This document shows positions 19,165 through 27,582 of a stretch of DNA of 64,000 nt, in pieces. Position numbers and translations under genes: made by a program. Under the pieces are notes generated by a model. The model was not told the DNA's origin. It saw only the letters and a program-made list of their open reading frames with translations, and did not search any database. Where the stretch lies: NCBI RefSeq assembly GCF_027912415.1, contig NZ_CP115175.1, positions 1,240,001 through 1,304,000 of the forward strand. The letters run 5' to 3'. How positions within the stretch are numbered: the first letter of the stretch is position 1; each line of letters begins with the position of its first letter. Origin of the DNA: Homoserinibacter sp. YIM 151385. GTDB taxonomy: Bacteria > Actinomycetota > Actinomycetes > Actinomycetales > Microbacteriaceae.

Positions 19165-20118
19165 TCAGTAGAGCAGGGTCATGAGGCGCCGACGGGCGGC
19201 CGCGACGCGGGGGTCCTCCGCGCCGGTGAGCTCGAAGTGCTCGAGGAGCCGGGTGCGGATGCGGTCGCGGTCCGCGGGGTCGGCGCCCGTGAAGAGGTCG
19301 AGGAGCCGGCCGAAGGCGTCGTCGAGGTGGCCGCCCGAGAGGTCGAGGTCGGCGACCGCGAGCTGCGCGTCGACATCGGCGGGGGCGTCCGCCGCGGCCT
19401 TCCGGATCTCGCCCGCGTCCAGGCCCTGGAGCCGATGGAGCAGGGAGACCTGGGCGAGGCCCGCGCTCGCGTCGGCATCGCGCGGGTTTTCGGCGAGCGC
19501 CTTCCGATAGGACTCGATCGCACTCGCGTAGTCGCCGCGCTCGATCGCGTCGTAGGCGGCCTGGTGGAGCGGCGGGAGCGGCGCCGGCTCCGGCCCGCCC
19601 TGCGGCGCCTCGGCGGCATCGACCGGCAGCCGGCCCGTCACGCCGTTCTGGGCTGCGAACTCGAGCACCTGATCGAGCACCTGGCGGAGCTCCTCCGGGC
19701 TCGGCACGCCGACCATGAGCGAGAGCGGGCGCCCGCCGACCACCGCGGCGATGGTGGGCACCTGCTGCACCTGGAAGGCCTGCGCGAGCTGCGGGTTCGC
19801 GGAGCCGTCGACGACGGCCAGGGCGAGGCGGCCCTCGTAGGCCCGCACGGCATCCCCGAGCGCCGACTCCAGCCCGGGCGCGATGACCTCGACGATGACC
19901 GGGACGGTCGCCGAGAGGTCGAGGACCCGCTCGAAGCCGGCATCCCCCGTCTCGAAGACGAGCGGCTGGCCCGCCTCGGGGGCGGGCGCGCCGGGGGCGC
20001 CGCCCGCGGCGCCGGGCGTCGCGCCGGCGGGGGCCTGCCCACGTCGCGGATCCGCGAGGCGGCTCAGATCGACCGCGCCTCGGAGGCTCGCGGGGGTCAT
20101 GCCGGTGGGGTCGGTCAT
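19165..20118 (-). CDS. Thioredoxin-fold protein with TPR-like C-terminus (co-chaperone type)
   Basis: A 317-residue cytoplasmic protein related to the CnoX/YbbN group. After a Pro/Ala/Gly-rich start, residues about 55-165 form a thioredoxin fold without a CxxC pair: the active-site stretch reads VEVIAPGLES, so it cannot act as a redox enzyme by itself. VQQVPTIAAVVGG is the cis-Pro loop. Residues about 185-317 are helical TPR-like repeats (AAYDAIERGDYASAIESYRKAL). The ATG has AAGGAGG 7 bases upstream and overlaps the preceding stop as ATGA. A holdase or adaptor role is inferred from the family. Confidence 0.85.
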   Translation of the reverse strand: MTDPTGMTPASLRGAVDLSRLADPRRGQAPAGATPGAAGGAPGAPAPEAGQPLVFETGDAGFERVLDLSATVPVIVEVIAPGLESALGDAVRAYEGRLALAVVDGSANPQLAQAFQVQQVPTIAAVVGGRPLSLMVGVPSPEELRQVLDQVLEFAAQNGVTGRLPVDAAEAPQGGPEPAPLPPLHQAAYDAIERGDYASAIESYRKALAENPRDADASAGLAQVSLLHRLQGLDAGEIRKAAADAPADVDAQLAVADLDLSGGHLDDAFGRLLDLFTGADPADRDRIRTRLLEHFELTGAEDPRVAAARRRLMTLLY

Positions 20119-21998
20119 CGTGGAGCCTCCTTGGAGCTCGTGAGCCCCTCCGCGTAGCCGAGGAGGACGACGCGCTGGTCCTCCGCGGTCACGTTGGGGA
20201 CGTAGAACAGCAGCTGGTAGCCGTAGGTCGAGAGGAAGCCGCGGGTGGTGCTCGACTTGCCGGAGAGCGCCTTCACCCGGCCCTCGGTGCTGATGGAGGC
20301 GCCCGACTGGCGCGGCTTGACCGACTCGACCTCGTTGAGCTCGGTCGCGACGATCGCACCGGAGTCGTTCGTGCCGAAGGCGATCGTCTCCGCCTTGCCC
20401 TGCGCCGCCTTGATGGCGTAGCGGGCGAGGCCCCCCTTCTCGACGTCCTTCTTCCGGGAGGCCTTGATCTTCACGCCGACCTGGTCGCGGAGCGTGTCGC
20501 CCTCGGCGACGAACTGATCGATGTAGGAGCTCTTCGCGTCCTTCGCGAGGATGTCGCCGTACGCGGTGGCGAGCTGATCCGGCGCCATCGCGAGCAGCTT
20601 GAGGTCGGTCGGGAGTCGGCTCGCGCCCGTCGCGGCGGAGGCGACGTCGGGCAGGCGGATGCTCGGCTCGAGACCCAGCGCGTACTCGATCGTGTACGGG
20701 TCGCGCGGGGAGGCCTGCTCGAGCATGAGCGCCTGCGGGGCCGCCTTCTCGTTCTCCGGATCGCTCACGACCGCGAAGACCGTCCTCGGCCAGCCGTCGT
20801 TCTGCTGCGGCAGGAGCAGCTCGACCCGACCGGTCGGGATCGGGTCGAGCGCCTTCTCGCTCCGGTCGTTCTTGCGGAGCTTGTAGTTCGCGAGACGCAG
20901 CTCGAGCGCCGGACCCGAGAGCCGCGACCCGGCGAGCTCGGCGTCGCGCGCCTCGTCGGCCTCGGCGATCGTCGCCGCCGTCGACTCGAGGATCTTCGCG
21001 AACTGGCGCTGCGTGACCGCGACGGTCTGCGTCGCCGCGGCGTCGCCGGGGGCGGCGCTCCCGCTCGGCGCGGGCGAGGCCTCGTCGAAGAGCGGCGGCA
21101 CGCCGCCGTCGGAGGTGCAGCCCGCGAGGAGCAGCGCGGGCACGAGGAGCACGGGCGTGAAGGCGGTGAGGCGACGGCGCGAGCTGCTGGGCCCGGCCTC
21201 GACGGCCTTCGGCGGCTTGGCGTTGCGCGCGGTGAGGCGCGGCGGCCGGGGCGGGCGGGGCAGACGGGGCTGCTTGCGGCGGGGACCGCGGCGGCGACGC
21301 GCGTGGAGGAGCGCCCAGATGAAGGAGATGAGACCGCCGAGCAGGGCGATCGTGCCGCCGAGGATCAGCGGGCCCGACCAGGGCGCGGAGTTGTCGACGG
21401 GCCAGCGGAGCGAGACCTGGCCGGGCGCCGGCGGCGTGACGGCGGCGACCGCGGCATCGCCCTCCGCGGCGGCATCGGCTGCGGCGTCGTCCTCGGCCGC
21501 GGCGTCGCCCTCGGCGGGCGCGTCCTCGCCGGCCGCCGGCGCCGGCTCCGCGGTGCTCATCACGAGCACCGAGATGCCCTCGGGGGCGTTGATGCGGAGG
21601 GTGACCTCGCCGTCGCTCTCCTGCTCGCCGAGCCACAGATCCGAGCCGACCGCGCTCGGGATCTCGGTCTCGCCGCCCGAGATCTCCTCGGCGCGGAGCT
21701 CGCCGGTCGCCTCGTCGAGGACGACGTCGTTGTAGCCGGCCTCGCCGATCCAGGCGAGCACGTCGCCCGTGCGCCCGTAGGCGGCGACGAGCGGTCCCTC
21801 GCCCGAGATCGAGATGCGCTGCTGGCCGTCGACCGCGTTGAGGGTCTCGCCGCGGATGAGGGTCACGGGGGCCGCCGACGTCACGTCGCCCATGGCGATC
21901 CGCTCGTCGGGTCCGGCCAGGACGGTGCGCTGGGCGATGCCGTAGCCGATCGACAGGAACGCGCCGATGAACAGCACGATCGCGATCACGAATCGCAC
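20115..21998 (-). CDS. Membrane protein with an internal lipobox, possible fusion
   Basis: A 627-residue protein of unknown function. An N-terminal helix (about 4-20) leads to an extracytoplasmic region, an acidic Ala/Glu/Asp-rich linker, and a second helix (about 210-232). A very basic Pro/Arg/Lys cytoplasmic stretch follows, and then a third hydrophobic segment ending in LLLAGC with Cys294 followed by TSDGG, a textbook lipobox in the middle of the chain. The rest (about 300-627) is a soluble domain of unknown fold. The GTG at 21998 has GAGAGGAG 5-6 bases upstream. It is coupled by ATGA to the thioredoxin/TPR gene and is divergent from the coiled-coil gene. Confidence 0.75.
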   Translation of the reverse strand: MRFVIAIVLFIGAFLSIGYGIAQRTVLAGPDERIAMGDVTSAAPVTLIRGETLNAVDGQQRISISGEGPLVAAYGRTGDVLAWIGEAGYNDVVLDEATGELRAEEISGGETEIPSAVGSDLWLGEQESDGEVTLRINAPEGISVLVMSTAEPAPAAGEDAPAEGDAAAEDDAAADAAAEGDAAVAAVTPPAPGQVSLRWPVDNSAPWSGPLILGGTIALLGGLISFIWALLHARRRRGPRRKQPRLPRPPRPPRLTARNAKPPKAVEAGPSSSRRRLTAFTPVLLVPALLLAGCTSDGGVPPLFDEASPAPSGSAAPGDAAATQTVAVTQRQFAKILESTAATIAEADEARDAELAGSRLSGPALELRLANYKLRKNDRSEKALDPIPTGRVELLLPQQNDGWPRTVFAVVSDPENEKAAPQALMLEQASPRDPYTIEYALGLEPSIRLPDVASAATGASRLPTDLKLLAMAPDQLATAYGDILAKDAKSSYIDQFVAEGDTLRDQVGVKIKASRKKDVEKGGLARYAIKAAQGKAETIAFGTNDSGAIVATELNEVESVKPRQSGASISTEGRVKALSGKSSTTRGFLSTYGYQLLFYVPNVTAEDQRVVLLGYAEGLTSSKEAPR

Positions 21999-22238
21999 GG
22001 GAACTCTCCTCTCGTGCTGCGAGCCCGGCGGTCGCCGGCGCCCTGCCGCGCGCCCGTCTCCGCGCTGGTCGCGGCTCGGCTCGTCGGCATCCCGCCTCCG
22101 GGTCGGTCGGGGCAGCAGATAAAGACATGCAAGCGTACCCGACGCCCCGACGACCTCCCCGGCCGGGCGCTGAAAGAAGTCTGGGCGGGCCCTGGATCGC
22201 GACGGCTCCTCGGCATCGTCCCGGGAGGCGGCGGCGAC

Positions 22239-22244
22239 TAGACT
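22239..22244 (+). promoter_or_regulatory. -10 box TAGACT upstream of the coiled-coil gene
   Basis: TAGACT about 40 bases before the GTG at 22285; the predicted leader of about 35 bases contains the ribosome site GAGGAG. Confidence 0.4.
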
Positions 22245-22284
22245 CGGGCTCCTGATCTGGCATGTCCCCGACCGAGGAGCAGGT

Positions 22285-25095
22285 GTGGCCGCAGACGACG
22301 CGATCTTCCCCACGGAGCTGCGCGGATACAAGAAGGACGAGGTCGACAAGGCCATCGGCGGCCTCCGGCGCGAGCTCATCCAGGCGAACTCCGCGAAGAC
22401 GGAGCAGAGCAAGGAGCTCAAGCGCCTCCAGGCCGTCAACGAGGACCTGCAGGCGGAGCTCGACGAGGTCGGCAGCCCGACCTACAGCGGGCTCGGCACG
22501 AAGCTCGAGAGCACGCTCCGCACCGCCGAGGAGCAGGCGACCCGCCTGATCAGCCAGGCCGACATCGACGCCGAGAAGCTCCGCTCCGAGGTGCAGGGCG
22601 AGATCGCCGCCCTCCGCACCGAGTCCTCCTCGCACGCCGAGCGCATCGTCGCCGACGCCACCGCCCAGGTGGAGCAGATCCTCGGCGACGCCCGCGAGGA
22701 GGCCGCACTGACGCTCGGTCGCGCGCGCACCGAGGCCGAGAAGCTCACGCAGGATGCCGTCCGCGAGGCCGCATCCATCCGCGGCTCCGTCGCCACGGAG
22801 GCAGCCGACCAGCGTGCCGCGAGCCGGAGGGAGGCCGGCGCGCTGCGCACGGAGGTCGAGCGCGAGATCGCGGAGCTCCGAGCCGCCGCGCAGCGCGAGG
22901 TGCGCCAGGCGCGCGAGGAGGCGGCCGCCCTCGCACGCGACACCGAGCAGCGCCGCACCGAGCTCGACGCGGAGGACGCGCGCCGCCGCGGCGACCTCGA
23001 GCGCGACCTCGAGCAGGGCCGCACCGACCTCGAGCGCGAGATCGCGGATGCGCGGAGCGCGCTCGAGAACGACACGACCGCCGCCCGCGTCGACCTCGAG
23101 TCGCGCACCGAGAGGGATCGCGCCGAGCTCGAGCAGTCGACCGCGACCCAGCGCGGCGAGCTCGAGCAGTCGACGCGCACGCAGCGCGCCGAGCTCAAGG
23201 CCGAGCAGAAGCGCGTGCGCGCCGAGCTCAAGGAGGAGCTGCGGGCCGCACGCGCCGAGCTCAAGGCCGAGCAGGAGCGGGTGCGCGCCGAGTTCGAGGC
23301 CGAGGTCGGCCCGCAGCGCGCCGAGCACGAGTCCTGGCTCACGAGCACCCGCGCCGAGCTCGAGGCCGAGGCGGCCCGCACACGCGCCGACCTCCTCCAG
23401 GAGCTCGAGACGGGCCGTGCCGAGCTGGCCGGCGAGGTCGGCACGACGAAGGCGGCGCTCGAGGCCCAGGTGTCCTCCGAGCGCGCGAAGCTCGAGCAGG
23501 AGCTCACGACGGCCCGCGCCGAGCATGACGCGGCCGTCCTCGCCGAGCGCGAGGCGCACGACGCCGAGCTCGCTCGAGGCCGTCGCGAGCTCGAGGCCGA
23601 GGTCGCCACGGCCCGCGCCGCGCTCGAGGAGCACGACGCGAGCACGCGCCGCGACCTCGACGAGCACGTGGCCGCGACCCGCGCCCAGCTCGACGACGAC
23701 GTCACCTCGACCCGCGCCGAGCTCGACGCCGACGTGGAGCGCACCCGACGCGAGCTGGCCGAGGAGGTCGAGCGCACGCAGCGCGAGCTGGCCGAGGAGG
23801 TCGAGACGACCCGCAGCGGTCTGGCCGAGGAGGTCGGCACCGCGAAGCGCGAGCTCGCGCGGGAGCTCAAGTCGGAGCGCGCGAAGCTCCGCAAGGAGCT
23901 GACGACGGGACGGCGCGAGCTCGAGACCGAGGTCGAGACGACGCGCGCCGCGCTCGAGGCGGAGGTGTCCGAGACCCGCGCGCAGCTCGAGGCCGAGGTC
24001 GCGCAGACGCGGCAGGCGCTCGACGCCGAGGTCCTCAGCATCCGCACCGAGCTCGACGCCGACGTGACCCAGCAGCGCGCCCAGCTCGAGGCGGACGCGA
24101 CGCACACGCGCGCCCAGCTCGCCTCCGACGTCGCCTCGACGCAGCAGCGCATCGAGGCCGACCTCGAGCAGGCCCGCGTCACCATCGAGTCCGACCTCGC
24201 CGAGACCCGCACCACGCTGGACGCGGAGCAGAAGCAGGTGCGCGACACGCTCGCCGCCGAGGCGGAGAAGGCGCGCGGCGACCTCGCCCGCGAGATCGAG
24301 CAGGGCAGCGCGGCGCTCCAGGGAGAGCTCGAGCGGGAGCGCGAGGCGCACGACGCCGCCATCGCGAGCGAGCGCGAGACGCACGACGCGCTCATCGCGG
24401 GCGAGCGCGAGACGCTCGACGCCGAGATCACGGGTCGCCGGGCGGACCTCGAGGCCGAGATCACCGGCCGACGCGCGGAGCTCGACCACGACATCCAGGA
24501 GCAGCGCGCCGCTCTCGACTCCGAGATCGCGAAGCGCCGCGCGGACCACGAGCGGGACACCGCCCGCGAGGCCGCGGCCCTCGCACAGGAGACCGAGGCG
24601 GCCCGCGCCGCACTCGCCGCCGACACGGCCGCGCAGCGCACCGCGCTCGAGGCCGAAGCCGAGCAGGCGCGCACCGATCTCGACCTCGAGATCACCGCCC
24701 GCCGCGAGGAGGCGGAGGCCGAGTACCGCGCCGCGCACGAGGAGGCCCGCGGCTCGACGCAGCGCTTCCTCGAGGAGGCGCAGGCCCAGCTCGCCGAGGC
24801 GCAGGAGCACGCCGCCGAGAAGCGCGCCGAGGTCGAGAAGCTCGAGAGCGTCAACGCGAAGGAGTCCAAGAGGCTCCTCGCGGACGCGCGGAAGACGGCC
24901 GCCGAGATCCTCGAGAACGCCGAGTCCCGCTCGCGCGCGATCGTCTCCGAGGCGCAGGCCCAGTCGGCCGAGCTCCTCCAGGACGCCGAGGAGCGGCTCT
25001 CCCGCATCCAGGTGGAGCGGGAGGCCGTGGCCGGCTACTTCGAGAACCTGCGCGGCATGCTCACCCAGGCCGAGCGCGTCACGAGCGACAACTGA
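22285..25095 (+). CDS. Long hendecad coiled-coil protein with DivIVA-like N-terminus (Scy-like)
   Basis: A 936-residue cytoplasmic filament-type protein. Residues about 8-35 (FPTELRGYKKDEVDKAIGG) match the DivIVA/Wag31 N-terminal motif. Residues about 80-222 are charged coiled coil. Residues 223-805 are about 53 uninterrupted 11-residue repeats of the pattern xRxxLxxExxx. The C-terminal 130 residues are Ala/Glu-rich helix. Streptomyces Scy, which organises tip growth with DivIVA and FilP, has a comparable design; orthology is not proven. The GTG at 22285 is preceded by GAGGAG; an ATG at 22262 is out of frame. It is followed after 14 bases by an AI-2E family permease. An AMP-free structural role in polarity or cell shape is the best guess. 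Confidence 0.85.
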   Translation: MAADDAIFPTELRGYKKDEVDKAIGGLRRELIQANSAKTEQSKELKRLQAVNEDLQAELDEVGSPTYSGLGTKLESTLRTAEEQATRLISQADIDAEKLRSEVQGEIAALRTESSSHAERIVADATAQVEQILGDAREEAALTLGRARTEAEKLTQDAVREAASIRGSVATEAADQRAASRREAGALRTEVEREIAELRAAAQREVRQAREEAAALARDTEQRRTELDAEDARRRGDLERDLEQGRTDLEREIADARSALENDTTAARVDLESRTERDRAELEQSTATQRGELEQSTRTQRAELKAEQKRVRAELKEELRAARAELKAEQERVRAEFEAEVGPQRAEHESWLTSTRAELEAEAARTRADLLQELETGRAELAGEVGTTKAALEAQVSSERAKLEQELTTARAEHDAAVLAEREAHDAELARGRRELEAEVATARAALEEHDASTRRDLDEHVAATRAQLDDDVTSTRAELDADVERTRRELAEEVERTQRELAEEVETTRSGLAEEVGTAKRELARELKSERAKLRKELTTGRRELETEVETTRAALEAEVSETRAQLEAEVAQTRQALDAEVLSIRTELDADVTQQRAQLEADATHTRAQLASDVASTQQRIEADLEQARVTIESDLAETRTTLDAEQKQVRDTLAAEAEKARGDLAREIEQGSAALQGELEREREAHDAAIASERETHDALIAGERETLDAEITGRRADLEAEITGRRAELDHDIQEQRAALDSEIAKRRADHERDTAREAAALAQETEAARAALAADTAAQRTALEAEAEQARTDLDLEITARREEAEAEYRAAHEEARGSTQRFLEEAQAQLAEAQEHAAEKRAEVEKLESVNAKESKRLLADARKTAAEILENAESRSRAIVSEAQAQSAELLQDAEERLSRIQVEREAVAGYFENLRGMLTQAERVTSDN
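22951..24699 (+). repeat. About 53 tandem 33-base units encoding hendecads
   Basis: The coding sequence keeps an 11-codon period for 1749 bases without an insertion or deletion. The DNA units are diverged, so the period is held at protein level (Arg at position 2, Leu at 5, acidic residues at 4, 6 and 8). Confidence 0.85.
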
Positions 25096-25109
25096 GGCGA
25101 GGAGCCCAC

Positions 25110-26162
25110 GTGAAGATCCAGAACGCGTTCCGCTTGGGCCTGTTCGGCGGGCTCGGCGTCCTCGTCGCCCTCGCGATCGGGGCCGGCATCCAGTCGCTCG
25201 CGACGATCCTGACCTACATCGGGGCGGCGCTGTTCCTCGCGCTCGGCATCGACCCGGCCGTCACCTGGCTCGAGAAGCGGGGCCTGCCGCGCTGGCTCGC
25301 GATCCTCCTCGTCCTGCTCGGCGTGCTCGGGCTCTTCGCGGGGCTGGTGCTCGCGATCATCCCCGTCATCGCGGACCAGGTGAACACCCTGATCAAGCAG
25401 GTGCCGCGCCTCATCGACGCGGTCTTCAACACGAACGAGGTGCGGGACTACGTCGAGGCGGCCGTGCCGTGGCTCCAGTACGACGATGTCGTCAAGGCGA
25501 TCACCGACTTCTTCGGGGATCCGAACAACATCACGGGACTCACCAACAACGTGCTCCAGGGCGCGATCTCGGTCGCGACGGGCGCCTTCGGCGGCGTCAT
25601 CGTGCTCATCCTGACCCTGTACTTCGTCTCCTCGCTCGCGAGCATCAAGCGCGGCCTCTACCAGCTCGTGCCGGCGACGCGCCGCGAGAAGTTCACCGAC
25701 ATCGCGGAGCAGATCTCCGACTCGGTCGGCCGCTACGTCATCGGCCAGGTCTCGCTCGCGCTCGTCAACGGCGTGCTGAGCTTCGTGTTCCTGACCTTCA
25801 TCGTCCGGGCCGAGTACTCGGCGCTGCTCGCGTTCATCGCCTTCCTGTTCTCGCTCGTGCCGCTCGTCGGCACGATCTCGGGCTCGGTGCTCATCACGCT
25901 CGCGGTCCTGCTCTTCAACGGCTGGCCCTCGGTGCTCGCGGTCGGCATCTACTACCTCGTGTACATGCAGGTCGAGGCGTACGTGCTGAGCCCGAACATC
26001 ATGAACCGCGCGGTGAAGGTCCCGGGCGTGGTCGTCGTCATCGCCGCGCTCGCGGGCGGCACGCTGCTCGGCATCCTCGGCGCGCTCGTCGCGATCCCCA
26101 CGGCGGCCGCGATCCTGCTCATCGTCAAGCAGGTCGTGATCCCGCGCCAGAACGAGCTCTAG
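25110..26162 (+). CDS. AI-2E family membrane transporter
   Basis: A 350-residue polytopic membrane protein of the PerM/YdiK/TqsA family, whose members export diverse small molecules. It has paired N-terminal helices, a soluble-looking middle (about residues 85-140), and a C-terminal helix cluster with the conserved LFSLVPLVGTISG and GWPSVLAVGIYYLVYMQVEAYVL-like region, ending in ALVAIPTAAAILLIV. The GTG start at 25110 has GGCGAGGAG upstream. The gene follows the coiled-coil gene by 14 bases and probably shares its transcript. The substrate is unknown. Confidence 0.88.
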   Translation: MKIQNAFRLGLFGGLGVLVALAIGAGIQSLATILTYIGAALFLALGIDPAVTWLEKRGLPRWLAILLVLLGVLGLFAGLVLAIIPVIADQVNTLIKQVPRLIDAVFNTNEVRDYVEAAVPWLQYDDVVKAITDFFGDPNNITGLTNNVLQGAISVATGAFGGVIVLILTLYFVSSLASIKRGLYQLVPATRREKFTDIAEQISDSVGRYVIGQVSLALVNGVLSFVFLTFIVRAEYSALLAFIAFLFSLVPLVGTISGSVLITLAVLLFNGWPSVLAVGIYYLVYMQVEAYVLSPNIMNRAVKVPGVVVVIAALAGGTLLGILGALVAIPTAAAILLIVKQVVIPRQNEL

Positions 26163-26180
26163 GGACGCACCGCGCGGCCC

Positions 26181-26196
26181 GCGTCCTGCGGGACGC
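26181..26196. terminator. Short GC hairpin between convergent genes
   Basis: GCGTCC, a 4-base loop and GGACGC lie between the ends of the AI-2E permease and rhodanese genes. The stem is short and has no T-tract, so the call is weak. Confidence 0.35.
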
Positions 26197-26199
26197 CGC

Positions 26200-26505
26200 T
26201 CAGCCCTGGATCGTCGGGAGGCCGGCCCAGTGCCAGGCCATGATCCCGCCCTCGACGTTCACGGCATCCCGGCCCTGCTGCTCCAGGTACTCGGCCACGC
26301 GAGCGCTCCGCGCGCCCGAATGGCAGAGGACGTAGATCGTGCCCGCCTCCGGCAGCTCGTCGACATGGTCGAGGAAGGAGCTCATGGGGATGCGGAGGTG
26401 GGGGCGGTCGAGGCTGATGCGCTCGAGCTCGTCCGGCTCCCGGACGTCGACGACCTGGGCGTCGTCGCCGAGCGCGGCGAGCTCCTCGACCTGGATGACC
26501 TTCAT
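26200..26505 (-). CDS. Single-domain rhodanese
   Basis: A 101-residue sulfurtransferase-fold protein covering one rhodanese domain: VVDVREPDELE at the start and the active-site loop LCHSGARS with its catalytic cysteine, then YLEQQGRDAVNVEGGIMAW. The natural donor is unknown. The ATG at 26505 has GAGGAGG 7 bases upstream and overlaps the hydrolase stop as ATGA. Confidence 0.9.
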   Translation of the reverse strand: MKVIQVEELAALGDDAQVVDVREPDELERISLDRPHLRIPMSSFLDHVDELPEAGTIYVLCHSGARSARVAEYLEQQGRDAVNVEGGIMAWHWAGLPTIQG

Positions 26506-27245
26506 GCGGTGGCCTCCTCGGGTGCGGCGGCCGGCGGTGGCCACTCGACGGGCAGCGGCAGCGCCGCGGGATTCGCGCGCGCGACGATCTCGGTCAGCAC
26601 GCGCCGGGTCTGGGTCTCCCCCACCCACAGGTGGCGGCCGCCCTCGACGGCCACGAACTCGAGCTGCGGGATGGTCGCGAAGCGCCGCTCCGCCTCCTCC
26701 GGCCGCAGGAAGTCGTCGAGCTCGGGCACGACCGCGACCACGCGCGCCGAGCTGCCCGCCCAGGCGGCGACCTCCTCCGGGCTCGTGCGATGCAGCGGCG
26801 GCGAGAGCAGGATGAGGCCCTCGACCGGAGCGGAGCGCGCGTGCTTGAGCGCGACCTCCGTGCCGAAGGACCAGCCGAGGATCCACGGGTTCGGCAGGCC
26901 GCGCTCCGCGACCAGGCGCATGGCGGCCGCGAGGTCGCGCGCCTCCTCGACGCCCTCGCCGAAGGCGCCCTCGCTCGTGCCGCGCGGCGAGCTCACGCCG
27001 CGGAAGTTGAAGCGCAGCACCGCGAGGTCGGCGAGCGCCGGAAGCCGGGCCGCCGCCTTCTTGAGGATGTGCGAGTCCATGAACCCCTTCGCCGTCGGCA
27101 GCGGGTGCAGGCACACGAGCGTCGCGACGGGCGGACGGGAAGCGGGCAGCGCGAGCTCGCCGACGAGCGTCAGCCCGTCGTCGGTGCGGAGCTCGATCTC
27201 CTCGCGGCGGGCGGGCAGCTCGACGCCGCTCCGGATCTCGGTCAT
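26502..27245 (-). CDS. Alpha/beta hydrolase
   Basis: A 247-residue cytoplasmic hydrolase. The oxyanion region is LVCLHPLPTAKGFM, the nucleophile elbow is GWSFGTE, and a late histidine lies in EGGRHLW. It resembles the small dienelactone hydrolase-like or KANL3/Tex30-like group; the substrate is unknown. It is coupled by ATGA on both sides: its start overlaps the stop of the 27242-27541 gene, and its stop overlaps the rhodanese start. Confidence 0.85.
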   Translation of the reverse strand: MTEIRSGVELPARREEIELRTDDGLTLVGELALPASRPPVATLVCLHPLPTAKGFMDSHILKKAAARLPALADLAVLRFNFRGVSSPRGTSEGAFGEGVEEARDLAAAMRLVAERGLPNPWILGWSFGTEVALKHARSAPVEGLILLSPPLHRTSPEEVAAWAGSSARVVAVVPELDDFLRPEEAERRFATIPQLEFVAVEGGRHLWVGETQTRRVLTEIVARANPAALPLPVEWPPPAAAPEEATA

Positions 27246-27541
27246 GGGCGGATCCTCCAGCAGTGCGGATGCCAGTGTCGTCGGGCTCGGAGGTCGTCCT
27301 CCTCGCCGAAGAGCCCGTCGGCGCGCCACGCGACGAGATGGGCGGTGCCCACCGCGATCTCGAGGCCGCAGCCGGGGCAGGTGGTGATCTTCACCGAGCT
27401 CGCCGCCGACTGGGGCTGCACGTTCCAGCTCCCGTCGCGCTTGCGCTCGGTGCGCCGCACGCCGCCGAGGACCCGGGCGAGGTCGAGGGGCTCCGGCTCC
27501 TCGCCCTCGCGGCGGCCGCGGGGACGATTGGAGCGGGGCAT
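27242..27541 (-). CDS. Small protein with a CPGC...HWHPHC zinc-finger-like motif
   Basis: A 99-residue protein not tied to a named function. The basic first third (MPRSNRPRGRR) precedes the motif CPGC near residue 55, and HWHPHCW is near the end; together they could bind one zinc ion. Comparable short proteins beside this type of hydrolase are known in Microbacteriaceae as conserved hypotheticals. The ATG is at 27541, and the stop is coupled (ATGA) to the hydrolase. Confidence 0.75.
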   Translation of the reverse strand: MPRSNRPRGRREGEEPEPLDLARVLGGVRRTERKRDGSWNVQPQSAASSVKITTCPGCGLEIAVGTAHLVAWRADGLFGEEDDLRARRHWHPHCWRIRP

Positions 27542-27582
27542 GCTCGCAAGTCTACGAGCGCGAGCGCGACCCCGCTCCGAGC

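Noticed and set aside
22951-24699. CRISPR array or minisatellite
   Set aside because: The 33-base period is diverged at DNA level, has no identical repeats or spacers, and encodes a regular coiled coil.
19165-24810. A minus-strand open frame of nearly 1900 codons under the coiled-coil gene
   Set aside because: It is the antisense of the hendecad repeats joined to the thioredoxin/TPR gene. Its Leu/Gly-rich repeats mirror the coding strand period, and real starts and ribosome sites exist further inside.
27242-27541. Ribosomal protein or ClpX-type zinc finger
   Set aside because: CPGC and HWHPHC are suggestive, but spacing and the basic N-terminus fit no such family I know.
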